IMG/VR virus record: IMGVR_UViG_3300031456_000001
Span: 1-64,000 of that record
Direction: 5' to 3' (one strand)
DNA length: 64,000 nucleotides
Origin: a virus
Shown: in pieces, positions 1-7,686 of the stretch
How positions within the stretch are numbered: position 1 is the first letter of the stretch
Layout: each line of letters opens with the position of its first letter
Translations under genes and position numbers: made by a program
The notes under the pieces: model-generated
The model's database searches: none
Seen by the model: the letters and a program-made list of their open reading frames with translations, nothing else
What the model was told of the DNA's origin: nothing

Positions 1-31
1 GGGGGCGGCGGGGGTTCGCGGTCACGGTCAC
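1..31 (-). CDS. 5' end of a gene cut by the window edge
   Basis: A GTG codon at 31 follows a good ribosome binding site (GAGGGAG, 7 nt spacing) on the minus strand and opens a frame running off the left edge after about ten codons (MTVTANPRRP). From its place after the terminase genes it could be the portal gene, but too little is visible to tell. Confidence 0.5.
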   Translation of the reverse strand, partial: MTVTANPRRP

Positions 32-151
32 GCTGAAACTCCCTCGCCGAAACCCTTGACGTATGGAGCCGCAAAGTGCTTACGGCGCTGCGGCCAGAGT
101 ACCGGTTGGCGATCACGGCGTACAGCGCCGTTCGTACGCGGGTACGAAGAA

Positions 152-172
152 GCCCCCGCACCGGGCGGGGGC
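152..172 (-). terminator. Rho-independent terminator
   Basis: Perfect 8-bp stem (GCCCCCGC / GCGGGGGC) with a 5-nt loop. On the minus strand it is followed by TTCTTC. It sits just after the stop of the 44-aa gene at 184-318. Confidence 0.7.
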
Positions 173-183
173 CTTCGGGGTGG

Positions 184-318
184 TCAGCGGCCTTCGCGGC
201 AGTCGCAGATCGGGGCGAAGCTGGAGTGTTGGGCCGGGGTCCGCTTCCGGCATTCCTGGCCGACGGGGTGCACGTGCTCGCAGGAGTAGCAGGGCTTGGG
301 CTTCTTCGTGGTGGCCAT
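184..318 (-). CDS. small Cys-rich protein (44 aa)
   Basis: Reads MATTKKPKPCYSCEHVHPVG and ends ICDCREGR. It has CxxC, a single Cys and CxC, suggesting a zinc-binding knuckle. The ATG is preceded by AAGGAG at 5 nt spacing. It has its own promoter (344-373) and terminator (152-172), so it is a monocistronic unit. Family not recognised; function unknown. Confidence 0.7.
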   Translation of the reverse strand: MATTKKPKPCYSCEHVHPVGQECRKRTPAQHSSFAPICDCREGR

Positions 319-326
319 CTTGACTC

Positions 327-354
327 CTTGGTAGGCTGCATGCAGCCTACCAAG
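327..354. repeat. 28-bp perfect palindrome in a promoter leader
   Basis: A perfect inverted repeat with no spacer, centred at 340/341 (half-site CTTGGTAGGCTGCA). It contains the -10 box of the promoter for the 184-318 gene and its last bases form part of the ribosome binding site. As DNA it could be an operator; as RNA a hairpin that hides the ribosome binding site. Confidence 0.8.
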
Positions 355-373
355 ATGTCACACCGTGTGTCAA
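344..373 (-). promoter_or_regulatory. promoter with TGACAC palindrome
   Basis: On the minus strand TTGACA (373-368), an 18-nt spacer and TAGGCT (349-344). The -35 is the first half of the recurring palindrome (tgtcacaccgtgtgtcaa at 356-373). Confidence 0.7.
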
Positions 374-375
374 GT

Positions 376-987
376 TCAGCGGCAAATCTTCGCATCACCC
401 AGTAGCGGCGAGCCGGACGTGTTGCCACCCCGGCCGTTCGCCTGCCGGTGCGCATGCCACGTCCAGGTGCGCTCTGGCAGGTGCGCGATGCGGCCCCCGG
501 CGTCCAGGACACGCAGCCAGGCACCCCACTCCTCACATTCGGCGGGCGGGGCGATCGACAGATCCCGCCGGAAACCGCCGACGTCGAGCAGTAGCGGCCG
601 GCGCACCAATACGGTGACCGGGACGAAGTTGGACCGGCGCAGCGCGTCCGGATCGAACGCCTGTCCGAACCGCTCGGGCCAGGGGTCGTGATGCCCCACC
701 ACCCGGAACCACGGATACACCAGGTCGACGCCGGTCGCCCCGGCGTGCCGAATGAGGCGCTCCAGGTGATCGGGGTCAAGCTCGTCGTCGGAGTCGAGGA
801 ACGCCACCCAGTCCGAGGCGGCGCGGGCCAAACCGGCATTGCGGGTGGCCGCCGCGCCGGCGCGGGTGTCGTCGAGCTGCAGCACCGCGCGAGCCGGCAC
901 GGTCTGCGCCTCGACGCTGGCCACCGCGCGGGCCAGCATGCCGCTGTCGACGCGGGCCTGGTGATAGGGGATCACGACGTCGATCAC
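376..987 (-). CDS. GT2-family glycosyltransferase
   Basis: 203 aa. The start is IDVVIPYHQARV and the core has WVAFLDSDDELDPDHLERL, the DSDD signature of GT-A fold family 2 enzymes. These transfer a sugar from a nucleotide-sugar donor; the acceptor is unknown. The GTG start overlaps the HNH stop as GTGA, so it is translationally coupled. Its C-terminal GGNTSG motif is shared with the glycosyltransferase at 47809-48459, so the two are probably paralogues although this one lies 40 kb away beside the terminase. Confidence 0.8.
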   Translation of the reverse strand: MIDVVIPYHQARVDSGMLARAVASVEAQTVPARAVLQLDDTRAGAAATRNAGLARAASDWVAFLDSDDELDPDHLERLIRHAGATGVDLVYPWFRVVGHHDPWPERFGQAFDPDALRRSNFVPVTVLVRRPLLLDVGGFRRDLSIAPPAECEEWGAWLRVLDAGGRIAHLPERTWTWHAHRQANGRGGNTSGSPLLGDAKICR

Positions 988-1607
988 GGCGTGATCAGTC
1001 CAGCGAAGGCCATCTCGACACCATGGCGCTTGATCCTCCCGTACAGGACGGAATGCGTAACGCCCAGTCTGCGAGCCCACTCCGCAATGGGGAGCGCCTC
1101 ACCCCCATATTCGATCAACCTTGTCGTTCTTCTGTTGGCCCCCTGCTCGCGGGGGGTGGCCCATCGGCAATTGCCCGGTTCATAATTTCGGTCATTATCG
1201 ATGCGATCAAGGCTGTGACGGCCGGAGGGACGCGGTCCCACGTCCTGATAGAACGCCTCGAAGCTACCTCGCCACCGCTGACAGACAGTGATTCCACGTC
1301 CGCCGTACCGCTCCCAGTGCGGACAGGTAGGGGTATGGCATCGATAGACCATCTGGCGCCAAGCGCGCGCCTCCGGCGTTTTTGACATGCCGTGCCTGAT
1401 GTTGACCAGGGGCCACATTTGACGACGCCAACATCCGCAACTCACATGCCTACCGCTCAGCAGGTCTCGAACGCGAGCTACGGCCTGCCCGCCACAGTCA
1501 CATATGCAAGTCCAACCATGCCCGGATCGAGGGATGGAGATTTGATCGATGCATGTCAACATGCCGAACCTCCGGCCCGGCGCAATGAGTGTGGAAGTAG
1601 GATTCAC
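984..1607 (-). CDS. HNH endonuclease (phage homing type)
   Basis: 207 aa from a GTG with AGGAG 6 nt upstream. The N-terminal RFGMLTCIDQ and CICDCGG segment is followed by RAWRQMVYRC, YGGRGITVCQRW and SLDRIDNDRNYEPGNCRWAT, the usual signature of phage HNH endonucleases, then a C-terminal helix-turn-helix-like region. It makes DNA breaks. Position between terminase and a glycosyltransferase fits either a mobile homing gene or an HNH that assists packaging; the sequence type favours homing. The region looks somewhat less G+C rich than its neighbours. Confidence 0.9.
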   Translation of the reverse strand: MNPTSTLIAPGRRFGMLTCIDQISIPRSGHGWTCICDCGGQAVARVRDLLSGRHVSCGCWRRQMWPLVNIRHGMSKTPEARAWRQMVYRCHTPTCPHWERYGGRGITVCQRWRGSFEAFYQDVGPRPSGRHSLDRIDNDRNYEPGNCRWATPREQGANRRTTRLIEYGGEALPIAEWARRLGVTHSVLYGRIKRHGVEMAFAGLITP

Positions 1608-1678
1608 TGTCAGCTCCTCAGGCTGGCCGCACCCCGGGCCGTTCCAGCGGCGCCGGGGCTTTTCTGCATCCTACCCAG

Positions 1679-3382
1679 CTATCTGGGCGTAATGGTCCCA
1701 TCCCTGAGGGCATGCTTTGGTGTCAATAGACGTAGAATGCCGCTAGCCACCGCATCGAGCACATCGTCATGCGGAACACGCGGCCAGGCAAGGGCCTGAT
1801 CTTCAAATGCATTGATCACTCGCGATATGGTGACCCGGCGTCGCTGGAAGAAGTCGAGGGCGCGGGCGAACCGCACCTCCTTGCTCTCGTACGAGCCGTA
1901 GGTGACCAGCTTCACCGGCAGACCATCAAGAACGTCGATCCATAGGTCGCCTCCCTGATTGTTCTCCAGCACCACGGCCTTGACCTCCGGGTGCTCCTGC
2001 AGGATGCCCATGAGGAACTTCTTCAGCGGCTTCCCGGTCAGCCGCACCCCCCACGCCTCCTCGATGTGCACCCGCGGCAGCCGCGCCGTGCGCCCCGCCT
2101 CGATCTCGTGCTCCAGCAGAGCCTCACGCAGGTAATCCTTGCCGAACGTCGCCAGCTGCTCCCGCGTCACCCCGCCCTGACCGGGCACCCCCGGGGCGTA
2201 GCCGACCAGCGCGATACCACACTCGTCGGACCGGGTCTTCTGCGTCACCGGCGGATCGACGAAGATGAACCACTTGGTGATGTTCGGCGGGCGACCGTAC
2301 CGGATGTCCTCCGACTGCCAGTAGTCGCCCTGCCGGCCTTTCGGGTCGTTGTCGTAGTTGAGCTTGAACGAGCGGGTATGCCGGATGCTGACCAGGTACG
2401 CCATGGTCCACTTGCGCGGCCACACGCTGCGTTCGGTGCCGTCGGGCCGGGCGACGATCGCCCGCGTGTGGTAGGTGCGGATCTTCTGCTCGTCAACCCA
2501 GGACTCGACCTCCTCGCCTTTCGCGTGCCGCACCAACTCATGGATGATCGAGCCCGGCATGGTGACCGTGCCGACGATCACCACCCGGGCCAGCTCGTTC
2601 AGCGGCAGGATCGCATTCTCCACAGTGGACAGACGCTTGTCCCGCTGGAACGGCGAATAGGTAGATTCAGGAGGTTCGATATCGTCGAAGATCAATAGGT
2701 CGGGCCGGTCGGCACCCATCTTCATACCGAGCGACGTCGAATCGATGCCCTTCGCCACGAACGTGAAGCCGCTGCGGGTGTGGAGCATATTTTGGTTATC
2801 TGCAACGGTTCTACCGGTGTGCCGGCGGGCCGGGTTGCAGAACTCCGGGAAGTCGGTGCGCAACAACACGTTCTCGGCCTGCTCGGCCTTGAACGTGGCC
2901 AGGTGCAGCTCTGCCTGGGCGCCGGAGTCGGCGAACGCCGCGGCGAATTTCACATGCTTGTTGGCCCCGGCCCACATGACCAGGATGAGAAAGAACCACG
3001 TCGATTTCCCGCAGGCCCGGGGCGCGACGAAGGCTTTGCGGTCCTCCCGCTGACCACGGGCGGGGCCGATCCACCGCCGGGCCGCGCGGACCCACAGGAA
3101 GTGGGCGTCGGCGAAGGAGATCTCGCCCTCGTCGTTGCGCAGGTGCCGGCGCATGTAGATCAACGCGAACAGCATCGGGTCGAGGCGACAGAGGGCGCGC
3201 CGGCCTTCGCTGGTCTTCATCAGCTCCGGGTTGAACCGGGCCAGGTAGCTGTCGAGGGAGAAGTTCGCCGACGTGGTGCCGGGATCGTAGGGGTCGTCGG
3301 ACCAGGCCAGTTCGCCGTGTTCGTCGAGGAACCGCTTCCAGGCGATCGCGGCCTGTCGTGCCTCCGGTGCGGTGGTGGTCAC
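1679..3382 (-). CDS. terL: terminase large subunit
   Basis: 567 aa. The packaging ATPase has a Walker A-like VAPRACGKST near residues 119-128 and Walker B DLLIFDDIE near 229-236. The C-terminal nuclease half carries acidic residues in WFIFVDPP, AVVLENNQGGD and HDDVLDAVASG. It powers DNA translocation into the capsid and cuts the concatemer. The GTG start overlaps the upstream stop (GTGA) and is in frame with no better start. No intein or frameshift seen. Confidence 0.93.
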   Translation of the reverse strand: MTTTAPEARQAAIAWKRFLDEHGELAWSDDPYDPGTTSANFSLDSYLARFNPELMKTSEGRRALCRLDPMLFALIYMRRHLRNDEGEISFADAHFLWVRAARRWIGPARGQREDRKAFVAPRACGKSTWFFLILVMWAGANKHVKFAAAFADSGAQAELHLATFKAEQAENVLLRTDFPEFCNPARRHTGRTVADNQNMLHTRSGFTFVAKGIDSTSLGMKMGADRPDLLIFDDIEPPESTYSPFQRDKRLSTVENAILPLNELARVVIVGTVTMPGSIIHELVRHAKGEEVESWVDEQKIRTYHTRAIVARPDGTERSVWPRKWTMAYLVSIRHTRSFKLNYDNDPKGRQGDYWQSEDIRYGRPPNITKWFIFVDPPVTQKTRSDECGIALVGYAPGVPGQGGVTREQLATFGKDYLREALLEHEIEAGRTARLPRVHIEEAWGVRLTGKPLKKFLMGILQEHPEVKAVVLENNQGGDLWIDVLDGLPVKLVTYGSYESKEVRFARALDFFQRRRVTISRVINAFEDQALAWPRVPHDDVLDAVASGILRLLTPKHALRDGTITPR

Positions 3383-3912
3383 GGCACCGGTGGGGCGGGC
3401 GGCCTGCCGTAGCGCCAGTCGTCCCACAGCAGCGGGGCTGCGCCGGTCTCGCGGGCGACCTCGTCGATGGCAATGCCGACGTACTGGGTGCGGGGGTTGG
3501 CGGCGCACTGCTGGCCGGGCATGAGCAGGTGGGCGCGCTGGCGCACCCGCACGCTGTACGGATCGTCCGCCATGAAGCTCTCGTGCTTGAACACCTCGGC
3601 GGCCGGGCCGTCGTGGACGCACAGCACGCAGCCGGACCGGTGGGCCAGGTCGGCGGCCTCGGCGAGCTGCTGGATCTGCCGGAAGACGGCGTCGCGCACA
3701 GCCCCATCGACGACCGCCCGCCGGGCGGCGAGGTCGCCGGCGTCGTCGATCTCGTCGCGACCGATCGGCGTCTTCACCTCGAACGTGAGCGACGGGGTCG
3801 GCCCGCGGTCCAGCCGGTACGGCGTGTTGCTGATCGTCTCGAAGGCGCGCAGCAGCTCGGCGAACACCTCGTCGGGGTCGCCGCCGGTAGCCGGCGGCTG
3901 GTCGGGGTTCAC
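3379..3912 (-). CDS. unknown protein between terminase subunits
   Basis: 177 aa with GTGA overlaps at both ends, so it is co-translated with both terminase genes. It has a CVLCVHDG patch and is otherwise soluble and acidic. Not recognised. Its position suggests a role in packaging or a structural accessory role, which is inference only. Confidence 0.8.
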   Translation of the reverse strand: MNPDQPPATGGDPDEVFAELLRAFETISNTPYRLDRGPTPSLTFEVKTPIGRDEIDDAGDLAARRAVVDGAVRDAVFRQIQQLAEAADLAHRSGCVLCVHDGPAAEVFKHESFMADDPYSVRVRQRAHLLMPGQQCAANPRTQYVGIAIDEVARETGAAPLLWDDWRYGRPPAPPVP

Positions 3913-4532
3913 AGGTCCGGGTCCTCGCTGGCGGCGGCGATGATCGCGGCCTCGTCGGCGGCGGCCTTCGCCTGGGCTTCACGCACCATCGCCTGCAACT
4001 CCATCTCCGCGTCACTGAGGGCGTGGATCTCCACCTCGACCCTGACGGGTCGGATGGCGCCTTCGAGGCGCGCCTTCGAGTTGGTGATCGACTCGACCCG
4101 GTTGAGGGCCTCCCCCATGATTTTCGGGGCGCCCCCGGCGTCGGCCTTGCGGAACATGTCCCACGCCTTGCGGCGGGCGACGTCGAGGTGCTGGGAGGCT
4201 TCGGCGCGAGCCTCGGCGGCCTCGACCCGGGTGCGGTTCCTGCGATCCTCGCCCGCCCAGTTAGAAACGGTCTGGATCGATACGCCCCACTTTTCGGAGA
4301 CCTCGCGGAGCGTCATGCCGGACACCCGGTCGGCGACGACCTGGCCGACGATGTCGGGGTCGGCGAAAGCGTTCTGCCCGTGGCCGTTGGTGTTGCGCCA
4401 CTGGCGCTGCTTGTTCCGGCGCTTGGCCGGGTCGGGCAGCATGATCTCGCCCTCCAGCACCTCGCCGGTGCCGTGGGCCGCCCCGTCCTGCCCGTCGGGG
4501 TCCTCGTCCTGCTCGTCGTACGGTTCGCCCAT
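3909..4532 (-). CDS. terS: terminase small subunit (HTH protein)
   Basis: 207 aa from an ATG with AGGAGG 8 nt upstream. The central GMTLREVSEKWGVSIQTVSN (about residues 70-90) is a clear helix-turn-helix, followed by long charged helices suited to oligomerisation, the usual plan of DNA-recognising small terminase subunits. It is coupled to the gene before terL. Assignment rests on HTH, size and position. Confidence 0.75.
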   Translation of the reverse strand: MGEPYDEQDEDPDGQDGAAHGTGEVLEGEIMLPDPAKRRNKQRQWRNTNGHGQNAFADPDIVGQVVADRVSGMTLREVSEKWGVSIQTVSNWAGEDRRNRTRVEAAEARAEASQHLDVARRKAWDMFRKADAGGAPKIMGEALNRVESITNSKARLEGAIRPVRVEVEIHALSDAEMELQAMVREAQAKAAADEAAIIAAASEDPDL

Positions 4533-4632
4533 CGCGGGTGCCTCCTGGTGCCATGCCGTCGCGGCGTGCGGGCCGGCGTCACGCCGGGTGCCCGTGGCCC
4601 CAGGATAGCGGCTTTCGAACGGATGATCGAGG

Positions 4633-4869
4633 CTACAGCGGGTCGTCGGGGTCGACCTTGCGGGCGGCGACCGCCCCGGCGATCCCGGACAGGTGCCCGG
4701 CCAGGTTGGCGTACACGGAGCAGAGCACCAGGAACGGCACGCTGTCACGCCACCACAGCAGCCCGGGCGGCAGCAGCAGCGCCCACAGCACGGTGAGGGC
4801 GACGTTGAGGCGGAACTGGAAGCCGGGTGCGGTGAAGGCGGCGAACGCGCGCCGCGTCGCCGCCCTCAT
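4633..4869 (-). CDS. small membrane protein, two TM segments
   Basis: 78 aa. Hydrophobic stretches LNVALTVLWALLLPPGLLWW and PFLVLCSVYANLAGHLSGIA look like two membrane helices with a basic N-terminus. No family recognised. It lies between the terminase genes and the 175-aa gene. Confidence 0.65.
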   Translation of the reverse strand: MRAATRRAFAAFTAPGFQFRLNVALTVLWALLLPPGLLWWRDSVPFLVLCSVYANLAGHLSGIAGAVAARKVDPDDPL

Positions 4870-4881
4870 CGTGGTCAGCCT

Positions 4882-5409
4882 CTACTTCCTGCCGGCCGGC
4901 GGCGCCTTGTCGGCGGCGGCCCGGTTGCTGGCCGCGGTGCTGCTCTCCCCGGCCTGGCGGGCCGCTTCGGCGGCGTCGCGTTCGCCCTGGACGAGCCGGT
5001 TGGTCCGGGCCTGCTGCTTGGCGGCGGCCTGGTACGGGTTGTCACCCTCCTGCGGCTCCGGGTCGCCGGCGAGTTTCTTGCCCTGGGAGTGGGCGACGAA
5101 GCGCAGGAAGTCGATCAGGGGGAACTTCCAGGGCCGGTCGGCCTGGTTGGCGTCGCGGACGATGACCTGCCCGGCGTCCACGTCGGTGACGATGTAGTCG
5201 CGGGGGCCGTCGCCGTAGGCGAGGATCGGCACGACGGGTTCGCCCATGTCGGCGTAGCCGTCGCCGTCGGGGTCGGGGAGCGGCACGTGGGCGATGACGT
5301 GGCGCTGCCAGGTTTCGAAGTTGGGGCCGAATGCGGCTTCGATGGTGGCGGCCGGGGTGCCGGTGCCCAGTGCGCGGGCCGCCTCTTCCTTGCGGATCTC
5401 GTCGGCCAT
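4882..5409 (-). CDS. unknown protein with charged C-terminus
   Basis: 175 aa starting MADEIRKEEAARAL. The ATG at 5409 is preceded by AAAGG at 8 nt; a GTG nine bases upstream is less well placed. The middle contains DPDGDGYADMG, a possible Ca-binding-like loop, and the last 50 residues are Ala/Lys/Glu-rich. Not recognised. Confidence 0.7.
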   Translation of the reverse strand: MADEIRKEEAARALGTGTPAATIEAAFGPNFETWQRHVIAHVPLPDPDGDGYADMGEPVVPILAYGDGPRDYIVTDVDAGQVIVRDANQADRPWKFPLIDFLRFVAHSQGKKLAGDPEPQEGDNPYQAAAKQQARTNRLVQGERDAAEAARQAGESSTAASNRAAADKAPPAGRK

Positions 5410-5446
5410 CACGGCCACCTTTCAAGATCGTTCCACGGATGGGAAA

Positions 5447-5472
5447 CCGCCCTCCGGATGCCCGGAGGGCGG
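5447..5472 (-). terminator. terminator after the Ro60 gene
   Basis: 11-bp perfect stem (CCGCCCTCCGG / CCGGAGGGCGG) with a 4-nt loop. On the minus strand it is followed by TTTCCC and lies about 30 nt after the Ro60 stop. Confidence 0.7.
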
Positions 5473-5502
5473 CTCGGTGAAACGTCGGCCCGGCCGGCGC
5501 GC

Positions 5503-7161
5503 TCAGCCCTGGTCGACCGCGGTCTCCCACGGCCAAGAGGTATCCTCTCCCCGCTCCAGGTACGGCACCATCTGCAGCGTGCGATCGGTGTAGCCGCCAA
5601 GCTGGTGCCGGTTGGGTGCGACCGTGGACAGGGCGGCGGCCCGGTAGCCCTGCAGGTCGTAGGCGTACAGCGGCACGTGCGCCGGGATGAGCTTCACCGG
5701 ATCGGTTGCGTAGTAGCTGCGGTGCCCGCCGACGGTCTGCATGTCGGACAGCAGGAACACCCGGTCGTGCCCGGCGTACGCCTTGAACGCGGCCGGAATG
5801 TCGGTGCCGTGGCCGCCCTGGCCGGTGGTGGCGAGGAACCCTTCGACCTCGCGCAGCGTCGAGGCGCCCCGGGTCAGCTTGTAGCTGTAGGGGAAGTTGG
5901 CCCAGCCGTACACGTCGGCGCCCTGGCTCTTCGCGAGGGCGATGCCGAGCACCGCGGCGGCGGCGGCCGCGGTGACCTTCGACTTCTCGGAGATGGTGCA
6001 GCCCGTCATCGACCCGGAGGTGTCGATGAGGACGAGGGTGCGGCCGGGCAGCTTCGGCAGGTTGACCAGGGCCACGTCGAGCGCCTTGCCCAAGGGGTGC
6101 CTCCACCGGTCGGACGGCACCTCGACGTAGGCGCTGTAGAAGCGGAAGGGCAGCTGCCGGGACCTGGCGACCTGGGCGGGGTCGGTGAGGCGCTGCGCGA
6201 CCTGGTCGGCGACCTCGTCGGAGACGCCGGCCTCGTCGAAGTTGCGCAGGTTGCGCAGCAGCGCCATGTACCCCATGGACGGGATCATGGCCTCCCACAG
6301 CTTCCGCTTGTCGATCTTGTTCCCGGCGAGGCTGAGGGCGTCCTCCCAGGTCATGCCGGCGGCCTTGAGCAGGTCGGGGTCGGTGAACAGGGCGACGTTG
6401 CCGTGGGCGATCGACTGCCGGAAGTGGTAGTTGGCGGCGACCATGGGCAGCGATTCGCCCTGGGCCGGGTGGCCGTCCCATTCGCGGCCGTGCCGGCGGT
6501 CGAGGGCGTGAACGAACAGCGCCCCCTGCGCGGGGGTGGCCGGCTTCGGGTGGGTGAGGTCGAGGACGTCGGCGAACCGCCAGCCGTGCGAGGCCGTGTC
6601 GTACTTGAGCAAGCTGTACTCGGAATAGAGCTTGCGCACGGCGTCGGCGACACCGCGCTTCACCGGCTGGGGGATCTTCCGGCCGTAGTGGGCCGTCCAG
6701 TAGGCGAGCATCTCGCCGGGCTCGTCGGCGCGCTGGAGGGCGGCACCGATAATCTGCCGAGTGGTGGGGCGGGCGGGCATGGTCAGGGTGTTCGAAGCAT
6801 CCACGGCCCGCCCCGATGCCATCGTACAGGCTCTGGCGGCCTCGGCGGCCATGACGAGCGCCGCGGAGCGCATGTTGGCCTCGCCGCGCAGCCAGCCGAT
6901 CATCCCAAACATCCAGGCCGGGTCGGAGACGGCGACCTTGTGCACGAGCGCCTTGAAGCGGCTGTCGCGGTCGGCGCCCGCCTCGTAGAAGGTGTTTTCG
7001 CCGACCACGTTGGACACGGCGAGGAGGAACAGCTCCGTCTTGGCCTTCTTCGCGAAGCCGGGGCCGCCCTCGTGCGTGACCAGCGTTGGCTCGCCCTTCT
7101 TCGTCTTCATCGGGCCGCGGCCGGCGGCTGCGCGGGTGTCCTTGACGTTGAACTTGCCCAT
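5503..7161 (-). CDS. rsr: Ro60 (TROVE domain) RNA-binding protein
   Basis: 552 aa from an ATG with AGGAGG 6 nt upstream. The first 340 residues form an alpha-helical TROVE region (for example FKALVHKVAVSDPAWMFGMI). A von Willebrand A domain follows with MIDAS residues: LVLIDTSGSMTG near residue 380, the Thr of GGHGTDIPAAF and the Asp of FLLSDMQT. Ro60 is a ring that binds Y RNAs and ends of structured or misfolded RNAs, and in bacteria can be tethered to PNPase. Three Y RNA candidates lie directly upstream on the same strand. A host-type Ro60 operon often also has RtcB; none is here. Confidence 0.92.
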   Translation of the reverse strand: MGKFNVKDTRAAAGRGPMKTKKGEPTLVTHEGGPGFAKKAKTELFLLAVSNVVGENTFYEAGADRDSRFKALVHKVAVSDPAWMFGMIGWLRGEANMRSAALVMAAEAARACTMASGRAVDASNTLTMPARPTTRQIIGAALQRADEPGEMLAYWTAHYGRKIPQPVKRGVADAVRKLYSEYSLLKYDTASHGWRFADVLDLTHPKPATPAQGALFVHALDRRHGREWDGHPAQGESLPMVAANYHFRQSIAHGNVALFTDPDLLKAAGMTWEDALSLAGNKIDKRKLWEAMIPSMGYMALLRNLRNFDEAGVSDEVADQVAQRLTDPAQVARSRQLPFRFYSAYVEVPSDRWRHPLGKALDVALVNLPKLPGRTLVLIDTSGSMTGCTISEKSKVTAAAAAAVLGIALAKSQGADVYGWANFPYSYKLTRGASTLREVEGFLATTGQGGHGTDIPAAFKAYAGHDRVFLLSDMQTVGGHRSYYATDPVKLIPAHVPLYAYDLQGYRAAALSTVAPNRHQLGGYTDRTLQMVPYLERGEDTSWPWETAVDQG

Positions 7162-7185
7162 GGGGGCCCTCCTGTGGTGGGGAAC

Positions 7186-7211
7186 GAAAAACCCCCGCCG
7201 GGTGGCGGGGG
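7186..7211 (-). terminator. terminator after the Y RNA cluster
   Basis: 8-bp stem (CCCCCGCC / GGCGGGGG), 4-nt loop, then TTTTTCG on the minus strand, a strong intrinsic terminator. It separates the Y RNAs from the Ro60 start 25 nt further on, so Ro60 expression would need readthrough. Confidence 0.85.
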
Positions 7212-7223
7212 TTCGCGTTGTGT

Positions 7224-7362
7224 GATGCCCGAGGTCAAGTCGCACTTCCGCACGTAGCTGCTCTGCCATTTGAGCTACACCCCGTCTTAGGGAGCGGCGG
7301 GATTCGAACCCGCATCCTGCCGCTTAACAGGCGAAGTAAGGAAGCACTGCGCACCGGGCATC
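7224..7362 (-). ncRNA. Y RNA candidate c with tRNA-like module
   Basis: The ends pair over 8 bp (GATGCCCG / CGGGCATC). Next comes an internal loop with GGTGCGCAG on the 5' strand and ACTTGACCT on the 3' strand, then an 8-bp stem (GTGCTTCC / GGAAGTGC, two G-U type pairs). Vertebrate Y RNAs have GGUCCGANNG and UUGACU at the same place. Inside are, in order, a CGC-CTGTTAA-GCG hairpin (GTT anticodon loop), a T arm (GCGGG TTCGAAT CCCGC), a weak acceptor-like stem and a D arm (GCTC..GAGC): a tRNA with 3' half before 5' half. Confidence 0.8.
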
Positions 7363-7371
7363 AAAGCGTGA

Positions 7372-7514
7372 ACCCTCCCGAGATCAAATCGCGTCACGGC
7401 GGCGTTTCTTTTACCAATGCTCTGCCGTTGAGCTACCTCCCGCACGAGGCGGGAGGGCGGGGATCGAACCCGCAACCCTCGGAAGTAGCCGATGACGCTT
7501 CGCACCGGGAAGGT
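7372..7514 (-). ncRNA. Y RNA candidate b with permuted tRNA-like module
   Basis: End stem of 9 bp (ACCTTCCCG / CGGGAGGGT). Internal loop with GGTGCGAAG against ATTTGATCT, then GCGTCA / TGACGC. The inner module runs T arm (GCGGG TTCGATC CCCGC), CCTCCCGC, a 5-nt linker, GCGGGAGG, D arm (GCTC AACGGCA GAGC). The 8-bp acceptor stem is perfect but capped by the linker, so this is a circularly permuted tRNA mimic as described for YrlA-type bacterial Y RNAs. Confidence 0.85.
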
Positions 7515-7538
7515 GCATGTTCAGTTGTCAATTTGCGC

Positions 7539-7568
7539 GGTGATGTGGACTCTGACCCCCGCATCACC
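7539..7568 (-). other. hairpin between Y RNA candidates
   Basis: 7-bp stem (GGTGATG / CATCACC) with a 16-nt loop, between Y RNA candidates a and b. It could be a processing or termination element. Confidence 0.4.
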
Positions 7569-7591
7569 CATCACTGCAAGTGGCGTTTGTG

Positions 7592-7666
7592 CCGCCAGAG
7601 ATCAAATTGCCGGTTGGGGTGTTTTTCACCGAAAGAAGTAACCCCGTTTGGCGTCGCACCTGGCGG
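7592..7666 (-). ncRNA. Y RNA candidate a, compact, no tRNA-like module
   Basis: 75 nt. End stem CCGCCAG / CTGGCGG, internal loop with GGTGCGACG against AATTTGATCT, a short GCC/GGC stem, then a stem-loop (GGGGT..ACCCC enclosing TTTC GGT GAAA). It lies 14 nt after the predicted start point of the promoter at 7687-7716. The conserved loop pair ties it to candidates b and c. Confidence 0.75.
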
Positions 7667-7686
7667 TGTGAAGCTGTGTCGTATCG

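Noticed and set aside
2811-3707. Long minus-strand open frame overlapping terminase
   Set aside because: It is the high-GC shadow of terL in another frame; Arg/Pro/Ala-rich composition and no recognisable motif.
5042-6481. 479-codon minus-strand frame over the Ro60 gene
   Set aside because: Low-complexity Arg/Gly/Pro translation, overlaps the clear Ro60 coding frame.
7526-7531. TTGACA upstream of Y RNA candidate b as a second promoter
   Set aside because: Only 12 nt separate it from the predicted RNA 5' end and no -10 box follows.
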